Position numbers and translations under genes: made by a program. Below, one piece after another: positions 17,422-26,930 of a stretch of 64,000 bases of DNA. This stretch comes from Oceanibium sediminis (GTDB taxonomy: Bacteria > Pseudomonadota > Alphaproteobacteria > Rhodobacterales > Rhodobacteraceae). The stretch spans positions 1-64,000 of the forward strand of contig NZ_QGNX01000010.1 of assembly GCF_003265325.1 (NCBI RefSeq), given 5' to 3'. Under the pieces are notes generated by a model. It was not told the DNA's origin. It made no database searches and was given only the letters and a program-made list of their open reading frames with translations. Each line of letters opens with the position of its first letter. Position 1 is the first letter of the stretch.

Positions 17422-18585
17422 ATGTTCACCGCTTCCATGACTTTCGACTGTGGCGAGGATGTCGAGGCCCTGCGCGACATGGTCCAGCGCTGGGCGCAGG
17501 AGCGCGTCGCCCCCATCGCGGCAGAGGTTGACCGCAACAACCTGTTCCCCAACGACCTTTGGACGGAAATGGGCGCGCTGGGCCTGCTGGGCATCACCGT
17601 GCCCGAGGCGGACGGCGGCGCGGGCATGGGCTACCTCGCCCATACCGTCGCGGTGGAGGAGTTGGCCCGCGCCAGCGCCTCCGTCTCGCTGTCCTACGGG
17701 GCGCATTCGAACCTGTGCGTGAACCAGATCGCGCTGAACGGCACGGCAGAGCAGAAGGCGCGCTACCTGCCCAAGCTGATCTCGGGCGAGCACGTCGGCA
17801 GCCTCGCCATGTCCGAGGCGGGGGCGGGCTCGGACGTGGTGTCGATGAAGCTGCGCGCGGAAAAGCGCAACGACCGCTTCGTGCTGAACGGCTCGAAATA
17901 CTGGATCACCAACTCCCCCGACGCCAGTGTGCTGGTCGTCTATGCCAAGACGGACCCGGACGCCGGGGCGCGCGGCATCACCGCCTTCCTGATCGAGCGG
18001 GAGATGAGCGGTTTCAGCGTCGGGCCGCATTTCGACAAGCTCGGCATGCGCGGCTCCAACACGGCCGAGATCACCTTCGAGGATGTCGAAGTGCCCTTCG
18101 ACAACATCCTCGGCGCGGAAGGCAAGGGCGTGAACGTGTTGATGTCCGGGCTGGATTACGAACGGGTGGTGCTGTCGGGGATCGGGGTGGGGATCATGCA
18201 CAGCATCCTCGACCACATCATGCCCTACATGCACGAGCGCAAGCAGTTCGGGCAAAGCGTCGGGAACTTCCAGCTGATGCAGGGCAAGATCGCGGACATC
18301 TACACCACGATGAACTCCGCCCGCGCCTATGTGTACGAGGTGGCCAAGGCCTGTGACCGGGGCCAGGTCACGCGCCAGGACGCGGCGGCCTGCGTGCTCT
18401 ACGCCTCGGAAAAGGCGATGGAAATGGCGGTGCAGGGCGTGCAGGCCATGGGCGGCGCGGGCTACATGAACGACAGCCCCCTGAGCCGGATCATGCGCGA
18501 CGCCAAGCTGATGGAGATCGGCGCGGGCACGTCCGAGATCCGCCGGATGCTGATCGGGCGCGAGCTGATGAAGGCAACGGGATAG
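17422..18585 (+). CDS. ivd: Isovaleryl-CoA dehydrogenase
   Basis: This FAD enzyme oxidises isovaleryl-CoA to 3-methylcrotonyl-CoA in leucine breakdown and passes electrons to ETF. The 387-residue protein has the acyl-CoA dehydrogenase layout: helical N-domain, beta middle with LAMSEAGAGSDV and YWITNSPDA, and a helical C-domain with QAMGGAGYMNDSPLSRIMRDAK and GAGTSEIRRMLIGREL. The segment LDYERVVLSG holds the glutamate expected as the base in isovaleryl/short-chain members. Start ATG has AAAGGA upstream. The following genes for methylcrotonyl-CoA carboxylase, hydratase and lyase confirm the substrate. Confidence 0.94.
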   Translation: MFTASMTFDCGEDVEALRDMVQRWAQERVAPIAAEVDRNNLFPNDLWTEMGALGLLGITVPEADGGAGMGYLAHTVAVEELARASASVSLSYGAHSNLCVNQIALNGTAEQKARYLPKLISGEHVGSLAMSEAGAGSDVVSMKLRAEKRNDRFVLNGSKYWITNSPDASVLVVYAKTDPDAGARGITAFLIEREMSGFSVGPHFDKLGMRGSNTAEITFEDVEVPFDNILGAEGKGVNVLMSGLDYERVVLSGIGVGIMHSILDHIMPYMHERKQFGQSVGNFQLMQGKIADIYTTMNSARAYVYEVAKACDRGQVTRQDAAACVLYASEKAMEMAVQGVQAMGGAGYMNDSPLSRIMRDAKLMEIGAGTSEIRRMLIGRELMKATG

Positions 18586-18600
18586 GAAGGAGGGGACAGG

Positions 18601-19362
18601 ATGACGCTCAACGACAGGCAGATCGCCCTGTGCGAGTCGAACACGACCGACTTCTCCGCCCTGCGCGCGGTTTTCGTGAACACCTCGCTGAAGAAACGGG
18701 CGGCAGACAGCCACACGCGGCGGCTGCTCGACGTTTCGGCGGGCATGATGGAGCGGAACGGCATCGCGGTCACGCATCTCCACATGCTCGACCACGCGAT
18801 CCCGCCCGGCGTCTATCCGGACATGACCAACTACGGGTGGGACAGGGATGACTGGCCTACCGTCTGGGAAACTGTGAAGGCTGCCGATATCCTGGTCGTC
18901 GGCACGCCGCTGTGGCTCGGAGAGGAAAGCTCCGTCTGCCGTGTGCTGATCGAACGGCTCTACGGCATGTCGGGCATGCTGAATGACAAGGGGCAGTCGC
19001 TGTTCTACAACAAGGTGGGCGGCTGCGTGATCACCGGGAACGAGGATGGGATCAAGCACACCGCGATGACCATCCTCTACGCGCTGGGCCACCTCGGCTA
19101 CACGATCCCGCCCCAGGCGGATTGCGGCTGGATCGGAGAGGCGGGGCCCGGCCCCTCCTATGGTGATCCGCAGGAGGATGGCCCGCCCGTGGGTTTCGAC
19201 AACGACTTCACCCAGCGCAACACGACCATCATGACGTGGAACCTGATGCACATGGCAAAGCTGCTGAAGGACGCGGGCGGCCTGTCCAATCACGGCAACG
19301 ATCGCGAGGCGTGGAAAGCCGGGTGCCGCTTTGATTTCGAAAACCCGGAACACCGGGCATGA
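18601..19362 (+). CDS. Flavodoxin-fold NAD(P)H-dependent FMN reductase-like protein
   Basis: This 253-residue protein has the flavodoxin-like pattern: strand AVFVNTSLK followed by the phosphate-binding SHTRRLL, then ADILVVGTPLWLGEESSVCRVLIERLYG, a typical FMN-contact loop. It continues with GGCVITGNEDGIKHTAMTILYALGHLG. It has no membrane segments. It follows ivd by 15 bases and its stop overlaps the next start (ATGA), so it belongs to the leucine operon. It might recycle flavin or reduce a quinone, but no step of leucine degradation calls for it, so its role there is unclear. Confidence 0.75.
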   Translation: MTLNDRQIALCESNTTDFSALRAVFVNTSLKKRAADSHTRRLLDVSAGMMERNGIAVTHLHMLDHAIPPGVYPDMTNYGWDRDDWPTVWETVKAADILVVGTPLWLGEESSVCRVLIERLYGMSGMLNDKGQSLFYNKVGGCVITGNEDGIKHTAMTILYALGHLGYTIPPQADCGWIGEAGPGPSYGDPQEDGPPVGFDNDFTQRNTTIMTWNLMHMAKLLKDAGGLSNHGNDREAWKAGCRFDFENPEHRA

Positions 19363-20195
19363 GCGCGCCGCGCCAGCAGAAGGGCAGGCCGATGACCGAC
19401 CCGAGTGACAACCCGCAGATCCGCGCCATCCTGGCCGAACAGGATGCTTTCCGCGCCGCGCCGCCCTCGCTGATCCCGCGCATGGCACGCTCCGTCTCGC
19501 GGCCCGTGGGGTTCCTGACCAACCGGCTGATTCCGGCGGAAATGGTCGAGGCGGCGCTGCTCAGTGCCGACTGGGCGGCGGGCGCGTCGATCCGCAAGGC
19601 CGCGATCACCCATGATTTCGCCGACCTCACCGCCTGTGAGGAGGCCGCAGCCGACATCCGCCGCTGGGCGCTGGGCTATGCCGTCACGGGCGGCGGCGCG
19701 GCGGGGGCCTTCGGGCTGCTCGGCCTTGCGGTCGACGTTCCGGCCACGATCACCTTGGCACTGCGCACCGTGCGCCTGACGGGGCTATGCTACGGTTTCG
19801 GAGCCGACAGCCGGGCGGAAAAGGTCTTCATCCTCGACGTGCTGGGGCTGGCTGGGGCGAACAGCCGGGACGAGCGTCAGCAGGCGATCGCGCGGCTGGC
19901 CCGCGAACAGGCCGACATGGCCCCGGACACCTGGACCAAGATCGTGCGCCTCTCCGGCCAATCGGCGGGCAGCCTGGCCGCGACGCGCCGGGTGGCGGCA
20001 ACGCTGGGCGTGAACCTGTCCACGCGCAAGATGGCGCAGCTTGCGCCGGTGATCGGCGCGGCGGTCGGGGCCTCGGTCAACGCGGCGTTCCAGAACGACG
20101 TGGCGGCGGCGGCGCGCTTTGCCTATCGCAACCGCTGGCTGGCGGAAAACGAAGCGCTGATCGACGGGGAAATCCTGTCAGGGGACCCGGTCTGA
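19359..20195 (+). CDS. EcsC family protein
   Basis: The 278-residue protein carries the EcsC-family core: [28 protein letters not shown], then a glycine/alanine-rich hydrophobic stretch [32 protein letters not shown], and a C-terminal glycine-rich pair of hydrophobic helices ([16 protein letters not shown]). The family is membrane-associated and its biochemical role is unknown. It overlaps the flavodoxin-like gene by four bases and ends one base before mccB. A later ATG at 19392 could be the true start; neither start has a strong ribosome site. Confidence 0.8.
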   Translation: MSAPRQQKGRPMTDPSDNPQIRAILAEQDAFRAAPPSLIPRMARSVSRPVGFLTNRLIPAEMVEAALLSADWAAGASIRKAAITHDFADLTACEEAAADIRRWALGYAVTGGGAAGAFGLLGLAVDVPATITLALRTVRLTGLCYGFGADSRAEKVFILDVLGLAGANSRDERQQAIARLAREQADMAPDTWTKIVRLSGQSAGSLAATRRVAATLGVNLSTRKMAQLAPVIGAAVGASVNAAFQNDVAAAARFAYRNRWLAENEALIDGEILSGDPV

Positions 20196-20196
20196 G

Positions 20197-21771
20197 ATGG
20201 AAAGTACGGCAGACAACCGCGCCGCGCATGAAGCGGCATTGGCAGAAGTCCGCGCCGCCGCGGACCACGCCGCCGCTGGCGGAGGCGAGGCGGCCCGCGC
20301 GCGCCATCTGAGCCGGGGCAAGATGCTGCCCCGCGACCGGGTAGCGGGATTGCTCGACCCCGGCAGCCCGTTCCTCGAAATCGGTGCGACCGCCGCGCAT
20401 GGCATGTACGACGGTGCGGCCCCCGGTGCGGGGGTGATCGCGGGCATCGGTGAGGTGCACGGGCGCAAGGTCATGGTGGTCTGCAACGACGCCACCGTGA
20501 AGGGCGGCACCTATTACCCGATGACCGTCAAGAAGCACCTCCGCGCGCAGGAAATCGCCGCCGAAAACCATCTGCCCTGCATCTACCTGGTGGATTCGGG
20601 TGGGGCGAACCTGCCCAACCAGGACGAGGTGTTTCCCGACCGCGACCACTTCGGGCGGATCTTCTACAACCAGGCGAACATGAGTGCCGCGGGGATCGCG
20701 CAGATCGCCGTCGTCATGGGCTCCTGCACGGCCGGGGGGGCCTATGTGCCCGCGATGTCCGATGTCTCGATCATCGTGAAGGAACAGGGCACGATCTTCC
20801 TCGCCGGGCCGCCCCTGGTGAAGGCCGCGACGGGGGAGGAGGTCTCGGCCGAGGATCTCGGCGGGGGCGATGTGCACACCCGCCTTTCCGGTGTGGCCGA
20901 CTACCTGGCCGAGGATGACGCCCATGCCCTGGCGCTGGCCCGACAGGCGGTTGCCGCGCTCAAGCCCCCGACGGCGGGGGCCCTCGCCCGGCAACGCGCG
21001 GAGGATCCGGGCGGCGACCCGGACGGGCTGCTGGACCTGGTGCCCGCGGACCTGCGCCAGCCCTATGACGTGACGGGGGTGATCACGCGCCTGGTCGATG
21101 GGGGGCGTTTCGATGCCTTCAAGGCGCGCTATGCCACGACGCTGGTCTGCGGTTTCGCGCGGATCGACGGCTGGCAGGTGGGGATCATCGCCAACAACGG
21201 GGTGCTGTTCTCGGAATCGGCCGAGAAGGGCGCGCATTTCATCCAGCTCTGTGCCCAGCGGGGCACGCCGATCGTGTTCTTGCAGAACATCACCGGCTTC
21301 ATGGTGGGCCGCGCGGCGGAAGCCGGGGGGATCGCGCGCGCCGGGGCGAAGCTGGTGACGGCGGTGGCCACTGCCGCGGTGCCCAAGATCACTGTGCTGA
21401 TCGGCGGCTCCTACGGGGCGGGGAACTACGGCATGGCGGGGCGGGCGTACCAGCCGCGCTTCCTGTGGACCTGGCCGACCAGCCGCATCTCCGTCATGGG
21501 GGGCGCGCAGGCGGCCGGTGTGCTGTCCACCGTCCGGCGCGAGGGGATCGAGCGCAAGGGCGGGGAATGGTCGGCCGAAGACGAGGCCGCGTTCCGCCAG
21601 CCCATCCTGAACCAGTTCGAGGAACAGTCGCATCCGCTTTACGCCAGCGCGCGGCTTTGGGACGACGGCGTCATCGACCCGCGCGACACCCGCCGGGTGC
21701 TGAGCCTGAGCCTGGCCGCCTGCGATGCCGCCCCGCTGGAGGAGACGCGGTTCGGCGTCTTCCGGATGTGA
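20197..21771 (+). CDS. mccB: Methylcrotonyl-CoA carboxylase carboxyltransferase (beta) subunit
   Basis: This subunit moves the carboxyl group from biotin to 3-methylcrotonyl-CoA, giving 3-methylglutaconyl-CoA. The 524-residue crotonase-superfamily protein shows [24 protein letters not shown] near the start, the oxyanion regions [15 protein letters not shown] and QNITGFMVG, and [25 protein letters not shown], the signature of MCC rather than propionyl- or acetyl-CoA carboxylases. It starts one base after the ecsC-like stop and is followed by the biotin-bearing alpha subunit gene. Confidence 0.94.
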   Translation: MESTADNRAAHEAALAEVRAAADHAAAGGGEAARARHLSRGKMLPRDRVAGLLDPGSPFLEIGATAAHGMYDGAAPGAGVIAGIGEVHGRKVMVVCNDATVKGGTYYPMTVKKHLRAQEIAAENHLPCIYLVDSGGANLPNQDEVFPDRDHFGRIFYNQANMSAAGIAQIAVVMGSCTAGGAYVPAMSDVSIIVKEQGTIFLAGPPLVKAATGEEVSAEDLGGGDVHTRLSGVADYLAEDDAHALALARQAVAALKPPTAGALARQRAEDPGGDPDGLLDLVPADLRQPYDVTGVITRLVDGGRFDAFKARYATTLVCGFARIDGWQVGIIANNGVLFSESAEKGAHFIQLCAQRGTPIVFLQNITGFMVGRAAEAGGIARAGAKLVTAVATAAVPKITVLIGGSYGAGNYGMAGRAYQPRFLWTWPTSRISVMGGAQAAGVLSTVRREGIERKGGEWSAEDEAAFRQPILNQFEEQSHPLYASARLWDDGVIDPRDTRRVLSLSLAACDAAPLEETRFGVFRM

Positions 21772-21792
21772 GGTGCGCGGGGCAGCGCCGGA

Positions 21793-21823
21793 GCCTCCGG
21801 CGGGGATATTTCTGGGACTTTGG
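21793..21823 (+). repeat. Short interspersed repeat, copy 1
   Basis: GCCTCCGGCGGGGATATTTC followed by TGGGACTTTGG, in the gap between mccB and mccA. A second copy at 59232-59261 differs by one base in the T-run. Sequences of this type are, as I recall, widespread between genes in Rhodobacteraceae. Both copies here point the same way, upstream of biotin carboxylase genes. Confidence 0.8.
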
Positions 21824-21843
21824 ATGGGGGCGGTGGTTGCGCG

Positions 21844-23796
21844 ATGTTTGACAGAATCCTGATCGCCAACCGGGGTGAGATCGCTTGCCGGGTTATCCGT
21901 ACCGCCCGGCGCATGGGCGTGGCCACGGTTGCGGTCTATTCCGATGCCGATGCGGGGGCGCTGCACGTGGAGCTGGCCGATGAGGCGGTGCGGATCGGGC
22001 CCGCTGCCGCAGCCGAGAGCTACCTGAGCGCCGACGCGATTATCGAGGCGGCCTGCGCGACGGGGGCCGAGGCGATCCACCCCGGTTATGGGTTCCTGTC
22101 CGAGAATCCGGGTTTTGTCGACGCTGTGTCGGCGGCCGGGCTGGTGTTCATCGGCCCTTCGGCCAAGGCGATCCGCGCGATGGGGCTGAAGGACCGGGCC
22201 AAGGCGCTGATGGTGGAGGCGGGCGTGCCCGTGGTGCCCGGCTATCACGGGGCGGACCAGGACGACGCGCTGCTTGCGGAAGAGGCGGCGCGCATCGGTT
22301 ACCCGGTGCTCATCAAGGCGGTTGCCGGGGGCGGCGGTAAGGGGATGCGCCGGGTGGACCGGGTGGACGATTTTCCCGACGCGCTGCAGGGTGCGCGGGC
22401 AGAGGCGGCCGCCGCCTTTGGCAATGCCGATGTATTGATCGAGAAGTACATCCTCAGCCCGCGCCACATCGAGGTGCAGGTCTTTGGCGACGGCACTCGC
22501 GCCGTGCATCTGTATGAGCGGGACTGCTCGCTTCAGCGGCGCCACCAGAAGGTGATCGAGGAGGCCCCCGCGCCGGGCATGACCGAAGAGGTCCGCGCTG
22601 CCATGGGCGCGGCGGCGGTGCGCGCGGCTGAGGCGATCGGCTACAGTGGCGCGGGCACGGTGGAGTTCATCGCCGACGGCGCGGGGGATCTGCGCGCGGA
22701 CGGCTTCTGGTTCATGGAAATGAACACCCGCCTGCAGGTCGAACACCCGGTGACGGAGGCGATCACCGGGCTCGACCTTGTCGAATGGCAGCTGCGGGTG
22801 GCCGCAGGGCAGGCGCTGCCCTGGACGCAGGAGGAGATCCCGCTCTCCGGCCATGCGGTGGAGGCGCGGATCTATGCCGAGGATGCGGAGAACGGTTTCC
22901 TGCCGGTGACCGGCACCCTCAGCCACGTGGATTTCCCCGGCTTCGCACGGGCCGACAGCGGGGTGCGCGCTGGCGATGCGATCTCGCCCTTCTATGACCC
23001 GATTATCGCCAAGCTGATCGTCCATGGCCCCGACCGGGACAGCGCCATCGCCGGTCTGCGCAAAGCGCTGGGCGCGACGCGGCTGGCGGGTTCGGTCACG
23101 AACCTCGGGTTCCTGCATCGCCTGCTCGGGGCGGAGGAATTCCGCGAGGGCCGCGTCGATACCGGGCTGATCGAGCGGGAGAGCGCGGCGCTGACCCTTG
23201 CGCCCACGCCTTCGGAGGAAACGCTGGCGCTGGCTACTGTCGCCGCGCTTGGCCTGGCACAAGGTGCGGGCGACGGCTTTGCCCTCTGGAGCCCGTTGCG
23301 CTGGACGCAATCATTGGAACACGCGGGCGAGACCGTTGAACGGCAGGTGGAGTGTATCGCGGGCGGCTTTCGTATCACCGGCGGGCCGGACCCGGTGGAG
23401 CTGACGGGCGTTGTGCCGGGCGAACCGCTCTGGCGCTATACCGTCGCGGGGCGTCGCCGCTCCGCCGTGCTGGCGCTGGCGGCGGACCGGGTCACGATCA
23501 CCCAGGGCGGGGCGCCGCTGATCTTCCTGCGGTCCGACCCGCTGGCGCGAGTGGCCGGGCAGGGCGCGGGGGGCGATGCGATCCTCGCACCGATGCCGGG
23601 GCTTGTTTGCCGCGTGCTGAGCACGCCGGGCAAGGAGGTGCGGGAAGGGGACCTGCTCATGGTGTTGGAGGCGATGAAGATGGAGCACTCCCTGCGCGCG
23701 CCTCGCGACGGGGTTGTCGCCACGCTGCCCGTGGCCGAGGGTGCGCAGGTGCAATCGGGCGACACGCTGCTGACGCTGGAGCCGGACGATGACTGA
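21844..23796 (+). CDS. mccA: Methylcrotonyl-CoA carboxylase biotin-containing (alpha) subunit
   Basis: The 650-residue subunit carboxylates its own biotin with ATP and bicarbonate. The biotin carboxylase part (1-450) begins MFDRILIANRGEIACRVIRT, with HPGYGFLSEN, the glycine-rich ATP loop KAVAGGGGKGMR, and EMNTRLQVEHPVTE. A beta-rich BT-like region follows, then the biotinyl domain with EAMKMEH, where K612 takes biotin. The start at 21844 is chosen because the family begins with this segment; the open frame also allows an ATG eight codons upstream. It overlaps the lyase gene by eight bases. Confidence 0.94.
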   Translation: MFDRILIANRGEIACRVIRTARRMGVATVAVYSDADAGALHVELADEAVRIGPAAAAESYLSADAIIEAACATGAEAIHPGYGFLSENPGFVDAVSAAGLVFIGPSAKAIRAMGLKDRAKALMVEAGVPVVPGYHGADQDDALLAEEAARIGYPVLIKAVAGGGGKGMRRVDRVDDFPDALQGARAEAAAAFGNADVLIEKYILSPRHIEVQVFGDGTRAVHLYERDCSLQRRHQKVIEEAPAPGMTEEVRAAMGAAAVRAAEAIGYSGAGTVEFIADGAGDLRADGFWFMEMNTRLQVEHPVTEAITGLDLVEWQLRVAAGQALPWTQEEIPLSGHAVEARIYAEDAENGFLPVTGTLSHVDFPGFARADSGVRAGDAISPFYDPIIAKLIVHGPDRDSAIAGLRKALGATRLAGSVTNLGFLHRLLGAEEFREGRVDTGLIERESAALTLAPTPSEETLALATVAALGLAQGAGDGFALWSPLRWTQSLEHAGETVERQVECIAGGFRITGGPDPVELTGVVPGEPLWRYTVAGRRRSAVLALAADRVTITQGGAPLIFLRSDPLARVAGQGAGGDAILAPMPGLVCRVLSTPGKEVREGDLLMVLEAMKMEHSLRAPRDGVVATLPVAEGAQVQSGDTLLTLEPDDD

Positions 23797-24655
23797 GCGC
23801 GCGACCCTGTTCGAGGTCGGCCCCCGCGACGGCTTGCAGAACGAGCCGGGGCTGATCGCGACGGCCGACAAGATCCGCCTGGTCGACATGCTGGGCGACG
23901 CGGGCCTCACCCGGATCGAGGTGACCAGCTTCGTTTCCCCCGCCTGGGTACCCCAGATGGCCGATGCGGCTGAGGTGCTGGCCGGGATCGCCCGCCGCCC
24001 CGGCGTCAGCTACAGCGCGCTGACCCCGAACCTGAAGGGCTTTCAGCGGGCGGAGGCGGCGGGCGCGGACGCGGTGGCGGTCTTCGGCGCGGCCTCGGAA
24101 AGCTTCAGCCGGAAGAACATCAACTGCTCCATCGCCGAAAGCCTTGAACGCTTCGGCCCGGTGCTCGACGCCGCGCGGGCTGCCGGGGTGCCGGTGCGCG
24201 GCTATATCTCCTGCGTGACCGACTGCCCGTTCGAGGGGCATATCGCCCCCGCCGCCGTGGCGCAGGTGGCGCGCGAGTTGCTGGCCATGGGCTGTCACGA
24301 GATCTCGCTGGGCGACACCATCGGGCAGGGCACGCCGGGGCGGGTGGACGCCATGCTCTCCGCCGTGCTGGAGGAGGTGCCGGTCGAACGCCTCGCCGGG
24401 CATTTCCATGACACAAACGGCCGCGCGCTCGACAATATCGAGGTGGCGCTGGCGCGCGGGCTGCGCGTCTTCGACGCGGCGGCGGGCGGGCTTGGCGGCT
24501 GCCCATATGCGCCGGGCGCTGCCGGGAACGTGGCCAGCGAGGCGGTGGTCGCGCGGCTGCACGCGCTGGGGTATGACACCGGCGTGGACGAGGGGCGGCT
24601 GGCCTTGGCGGCGGACTTCGCGCGCGGGCTCAAGACCTCGGCAGAGGTGTCATGA
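23789..24655 (+). CDS. mvaB: Hydroxymethylglutaryl-CoA lyase
   Basis: This enzyme splits HMG-CoA to acetyl-CoA and acetoacetate, the last step of leucine degradation. The 288-residue TIM barrel has EVGPRDGLQNEPG near the start, metal-binding residues in HFHDTNGRALDN, and the signature with the catalytic cysteine in GGLGGCPYAPGAAGN. CVTDCPFEG is also typical. The ATG lies inside the mccA end and the stop overlaps the next start (ATGA). Length is normal. Confidence 0.94.
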   Translation: MTERATLFEVGPRDGLQNEPGLIATADKIRLVDMLGDAGLTRIEVTSFVSPAWVPQMADAAEVLAGIARRPGVSYSALTPNLKGFQRAEAAGADAVAVFGAASESFSRKNINCSIAESLERFGPVLDAARAAGVPVRGYISCVTDCPFEGHIAPAAVAQVARELLAMGCHEISLGDTIGQGTPGRVDAMLSAVLEEVPVERLAGHFHDTNGRALDNIEVALARGLRVFDAAAGGLGGCPYAPGAAGNVASEAVVARLHALGYDTGVDEGRLALAADFARGLKTSAEVS

Positions 24656-25440
24656 CGTACAACACGCTGGATCTGCACAGGGATGCGCGGGGCGTCGCGA
24701 CGCTGACGCTGAACCGCCCCGACAAGCGCAACGCCATGTCCGCTGAAATGATCGCAGAGCTTGCGGACGCGGCGGCGGCCCTTGGCGCGGACAGGGCGGT
24801 GCGCGCCGTGGTCCTCAGCGGCGCTGGCAAGGCGTTCTGCGCGGGCGGGGACCTTGGTTGGATGCGCGACCAGTTCGACGCGGACCGGGCCGGGCGCATG
24901 GCGCAGGCGCGCGCGCTGGCGCATATGCTGCGCGACCTCAACACGCTGCCCAAGCCCCTGATCGGGCGGATCAACGGCACCGCCATGGGCGGCGGTCTGG
25001 GGCTGATGGCGGTCTGCGATGTCTGCGTCGTGGCTGAAGGCGGCTCCTTCGGCTTCACCGAAACCCGGCTGGGGCTGATCCCGGCCACCATCGCGCCCTA
25101 CGTCCTTGCGCGCATGGGCGAGGGCGTGGCGCGGCGCGTGTTCATGTCGGCGCGGGTGTTCGGCGCCGAGGAACTGCCTACCCTCGGCCTTGCCCGGCGC
25201 GTGGTGGCGCCGGAGGCGCTGGATGACGCCGTCGCGGCAGAGGTTACCCCGTATCTTGCCGCCGCACCGGGCGCGGTGGCGGCCTCCAAGGCCTTGGCGC
25301 GCCGGCTTGGGCCGCGCATTGATGATGCGTTGATCGAGGAAACCATCGAGGGGCTGGCAGACACCTGGGAAGGCGCGGAAGCGAAGGACGGTATCGCCGC
25401 ATTCTTCGACAAGCGCCCGCCGCCCTGGGCGGGGGGCTGA
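24652..25440 (+). CDS. liuC: Methylglutaconyl-CoA hydratase (enoyl-CoA hydratase family)
   Basis: The 262-residue crotonase-fold protein has oxyanion-hole regions SGAGKAFCAGGDLGWM and INGTAMGGGLGLMAVCDV. Within an operon holding isovaleryl-CoA dehydrogenase, methylcrotonyl-CoA carboxylase and HMG-CoA lyase, it supplies the missing hydration of 3-methylglutaconyl-CoA to HMG-CoA, so the substrate is assigned from context. It is the last gene of the operon. The next gene converges 31 bases away. Confidence 0.9.
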   Translation: MTYNTLDLHRDARGVATLTLNRPDKRNAMSAEMIAELADAAAALGADRAVRAVVLSGAGKAFCAGGDLGWMRDQFDADRAGRMAQARALAHMLRDLNTLPKPLIGRINGTAMGGGLGLMAVCDVCVVAEGGSFGFTETRLGLIPATIAPYVLARMGEGVARRVFMSARVFGAEELPTLGLARRVVAPEALDDAVAAEVTPYLAAAPGAVAASKALARRLGPRIDDALIEETIEGLADTWEGAEAKDGIAAFFDKRPPPWAGG

Positions 25441-25471
25441 GAAGCTCGTCGTTGCGGGGGCGCCCAGGCGT

Positions 25472-25849
25472 TCAGCGACGGGCGGCGTGCGCCTGAAGGT
25501 CCTGCAGGCGGGTCACGCCCAAGGTGGCGTGATGCGTTGCCTCCAGCACCACATCCGGGGCGGCGCCCGCGTCAAAGGCCTCGACCCAGCGTTCCGCGCA
25601 AAGGCACCAGCGATCGCCCGGCTTCAACCCCTCGAAGCCGAACTCGGGGCGCGGCGTGGACAGATCATTCCCCCGCGCCGCCGAGAACGCGAGGAACTCG
25701 GCCGTCATCACCGCGCAGACCGTGTGCCGCCCATGGTCCGCCGGACCCGTGTTGCAGCATCCGTCGCGCCAGAAGCCGGTGATCGGCGCGACCGAGCACA
25801 GCCCCAGCGGGCCGCCCAGCACGTTCACGGGATCGAGTTTGCCATTCAT
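25472..25849 (-). CDS. DUF2237 family protein
   Basis: This 125-residue cytosolic protein begins MNGKLDPVNVLGGPLGLCS and contains FWRDGCCNTGPADHGRHTVCAVMTAEFLAFS, GNDLSTPRPEFGFEGLKPGDRWCLCAERW and a C-terminal THHATLG...LQAHA. These strings match the DUF2237 family, which has several conserved cysteines and ends in ATH. Function is unknown. It is on the minus strand, 16 bases after the AttH-like gene, possibly the last gene of that operon. Confidence 0.85.
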   Translation of the reverse strand: MNGKLDPVNVLGGPLGLCSVAPITGFWRDGCCNTGPADHGRHTVCAVMTAEFLAFSAARGNDLSTPRPEFGFEGLKPGDRWCLCAERWVEAFDAGAAPDVVLEATHHATLGVTRLQDLQAHAARR

Positions 25850-25865
25850 ACCCAGCCTCTTTCGT

Positions 25866-26930
25866 TCAGTAGCCCGTCATTTCAAGGTAGCCGACACCTT
25901 CGTGGGTGCCGGTGAACTCTATCGGTCCTTCCCAGTAGGGGAAAGCGACCTGCATGTAACTTTGCGCATTCAGCGGTGCGGTCGTCAGGTCGATCCCCTT
26001 GGCGGGCAGGGCGAGGCGCCAGCGCAGCGGGATCTCGCGGCCGGCGACGGTTTCGCGGTCAAGCTCGGTGAGGATTAGCGCCCCGTCCGCCAGCGGCTCG
26101 GGGCGGCCATCGGGATGGATGTAGGTGCCCGGCGTATAGGCGCCGCCGTCCGCATCGCGCAGGTTGTAGGCCATCAGCCGCGCCCCGTCCGGCAGGTTCA
26201 GCGCGAACCAGTCCCATCCGGTCTGGCTGCCGGTCAGCGGCTGGCTGGACCATTCGCGGTCAAGCCAGGCGGTGCCGGTGACAGGGATCGCGGCTCCATC
26301 CAGCGTGACCGAGCCTGTCAGGGTGTAGAAGGGCTGGCTGTAGTAGTGCGAGGCCTGGCCCTGCGGGGACTTCACGGAATACCCCTCGTTTCCCTGCAGC
26401 ACCAGCGGCCCCTCGGCCCGCAGGGACAGGTCGTAGCCGAAGTCATCGGCGCGCGCGACAAGGCGCAGGTCGGAGAGGGGGTCCTGGCCCGTCGGCGCGG
26501 TGGAGCGCATGGACCAGTCGTTGATGAAGGCCTCGAAAGGGTCTTCGGTGACGCCGGCCTGACCGATGCCGCCCCGCGCGAAGGCTTCGGCAAAGCGGTG
26601 TTCGGTGACCGTGGTCACCGCCGCATGGCCCATCCAGGCCTGTCCGGCCGCCCAGCCGGTGCCGCGCGCCTCAGGGCTCAGCGCCTGGCGGAACAGCGTC
26701 CATTGCACGCCCATCGCGGAACCGTCGGCGGCTTGCAGGTTGGCGGTCACGTACCACCATTCGATGCGGAATCCGGGGTGCTGCGCATGATCGGCGGGAA
26801 AGGACAGCCGGCGCTCGGGGCGCACCTCGTCGAACCCCTTGGCCGAGGTGCCGAGGCCCCCGTAGCCCTGCGCCTGCGCCAAAGCGGCAGGAAGGATCAG
26901 CAGCAGCATGGCAAGGAACTTAGCGCGCAT
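25866..26930 (-). CDS. AttH/CrtC-like secreted lipocalin-like protein
   Basis: This 354-residue protein has a signal peptide ([20 protein letters not shown]) and the AttH/hydroxyneurosporene-synthase-like domain: HPGFRIEWWYVTANLQ at the front, then WMGHAAVTTV, GNEGYSVKSP, ASHYYSQPFYTLTG, WLDREWSSQPL and GWDWFALNLPDGARLM. The family includes CrtC carotenoid hydratases and AttH; the linked ABC transporter genes point to the AttH branch. It probably works in the periplasm on a substrate handled by that transporter. The start overlaps the permease gene by 11 bases. Confidence 0.82.
   Translation of the reverse strand: MRAKFLAMLLLILPAALAQAQGYGGLGTSAKGFDEVRPERRLSFPADHAQHPGFRIEWWYVTANLQAADGSAMGVQWTLFRQALSPEARGTGWAAGQAWMGHAAVTTVTEHRFAEAFARGGIGQAGVTEDPFEAFINDWSMRSTAPTGQDPLSDLRLVARADDFGYDLSLRAEGPLVLQGNEGYSVKSPQGQASHYYSQPFYTLTGSVTLDGAAIPVTGTAWLDREWSSQPLTGSQTGWDWFALNLPDGARLMAYNLRDADGGAYTPGTYIHPDGRPEPLADGALILTELDRETVAGREIPLRWRLALPAKGIDLTTAPLNAQSYMQVAFPYWEGPIEFTGTHEGVGYLEMTGY

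Noticed and set aside
17347-19488. 713-residue minus-strand frame over ivd
   Set aside because: Shadow frame; the plus-strand genes have motifs and ribosome sites.
20077-23310. 1077-residue reading frame on the minus strand over mccB and mccA
   Set aside because: Antisense shadow of clear carboxylase genes in high-GC DNA. It has an Arg/His/Pro-rich composition and no domain pattern.
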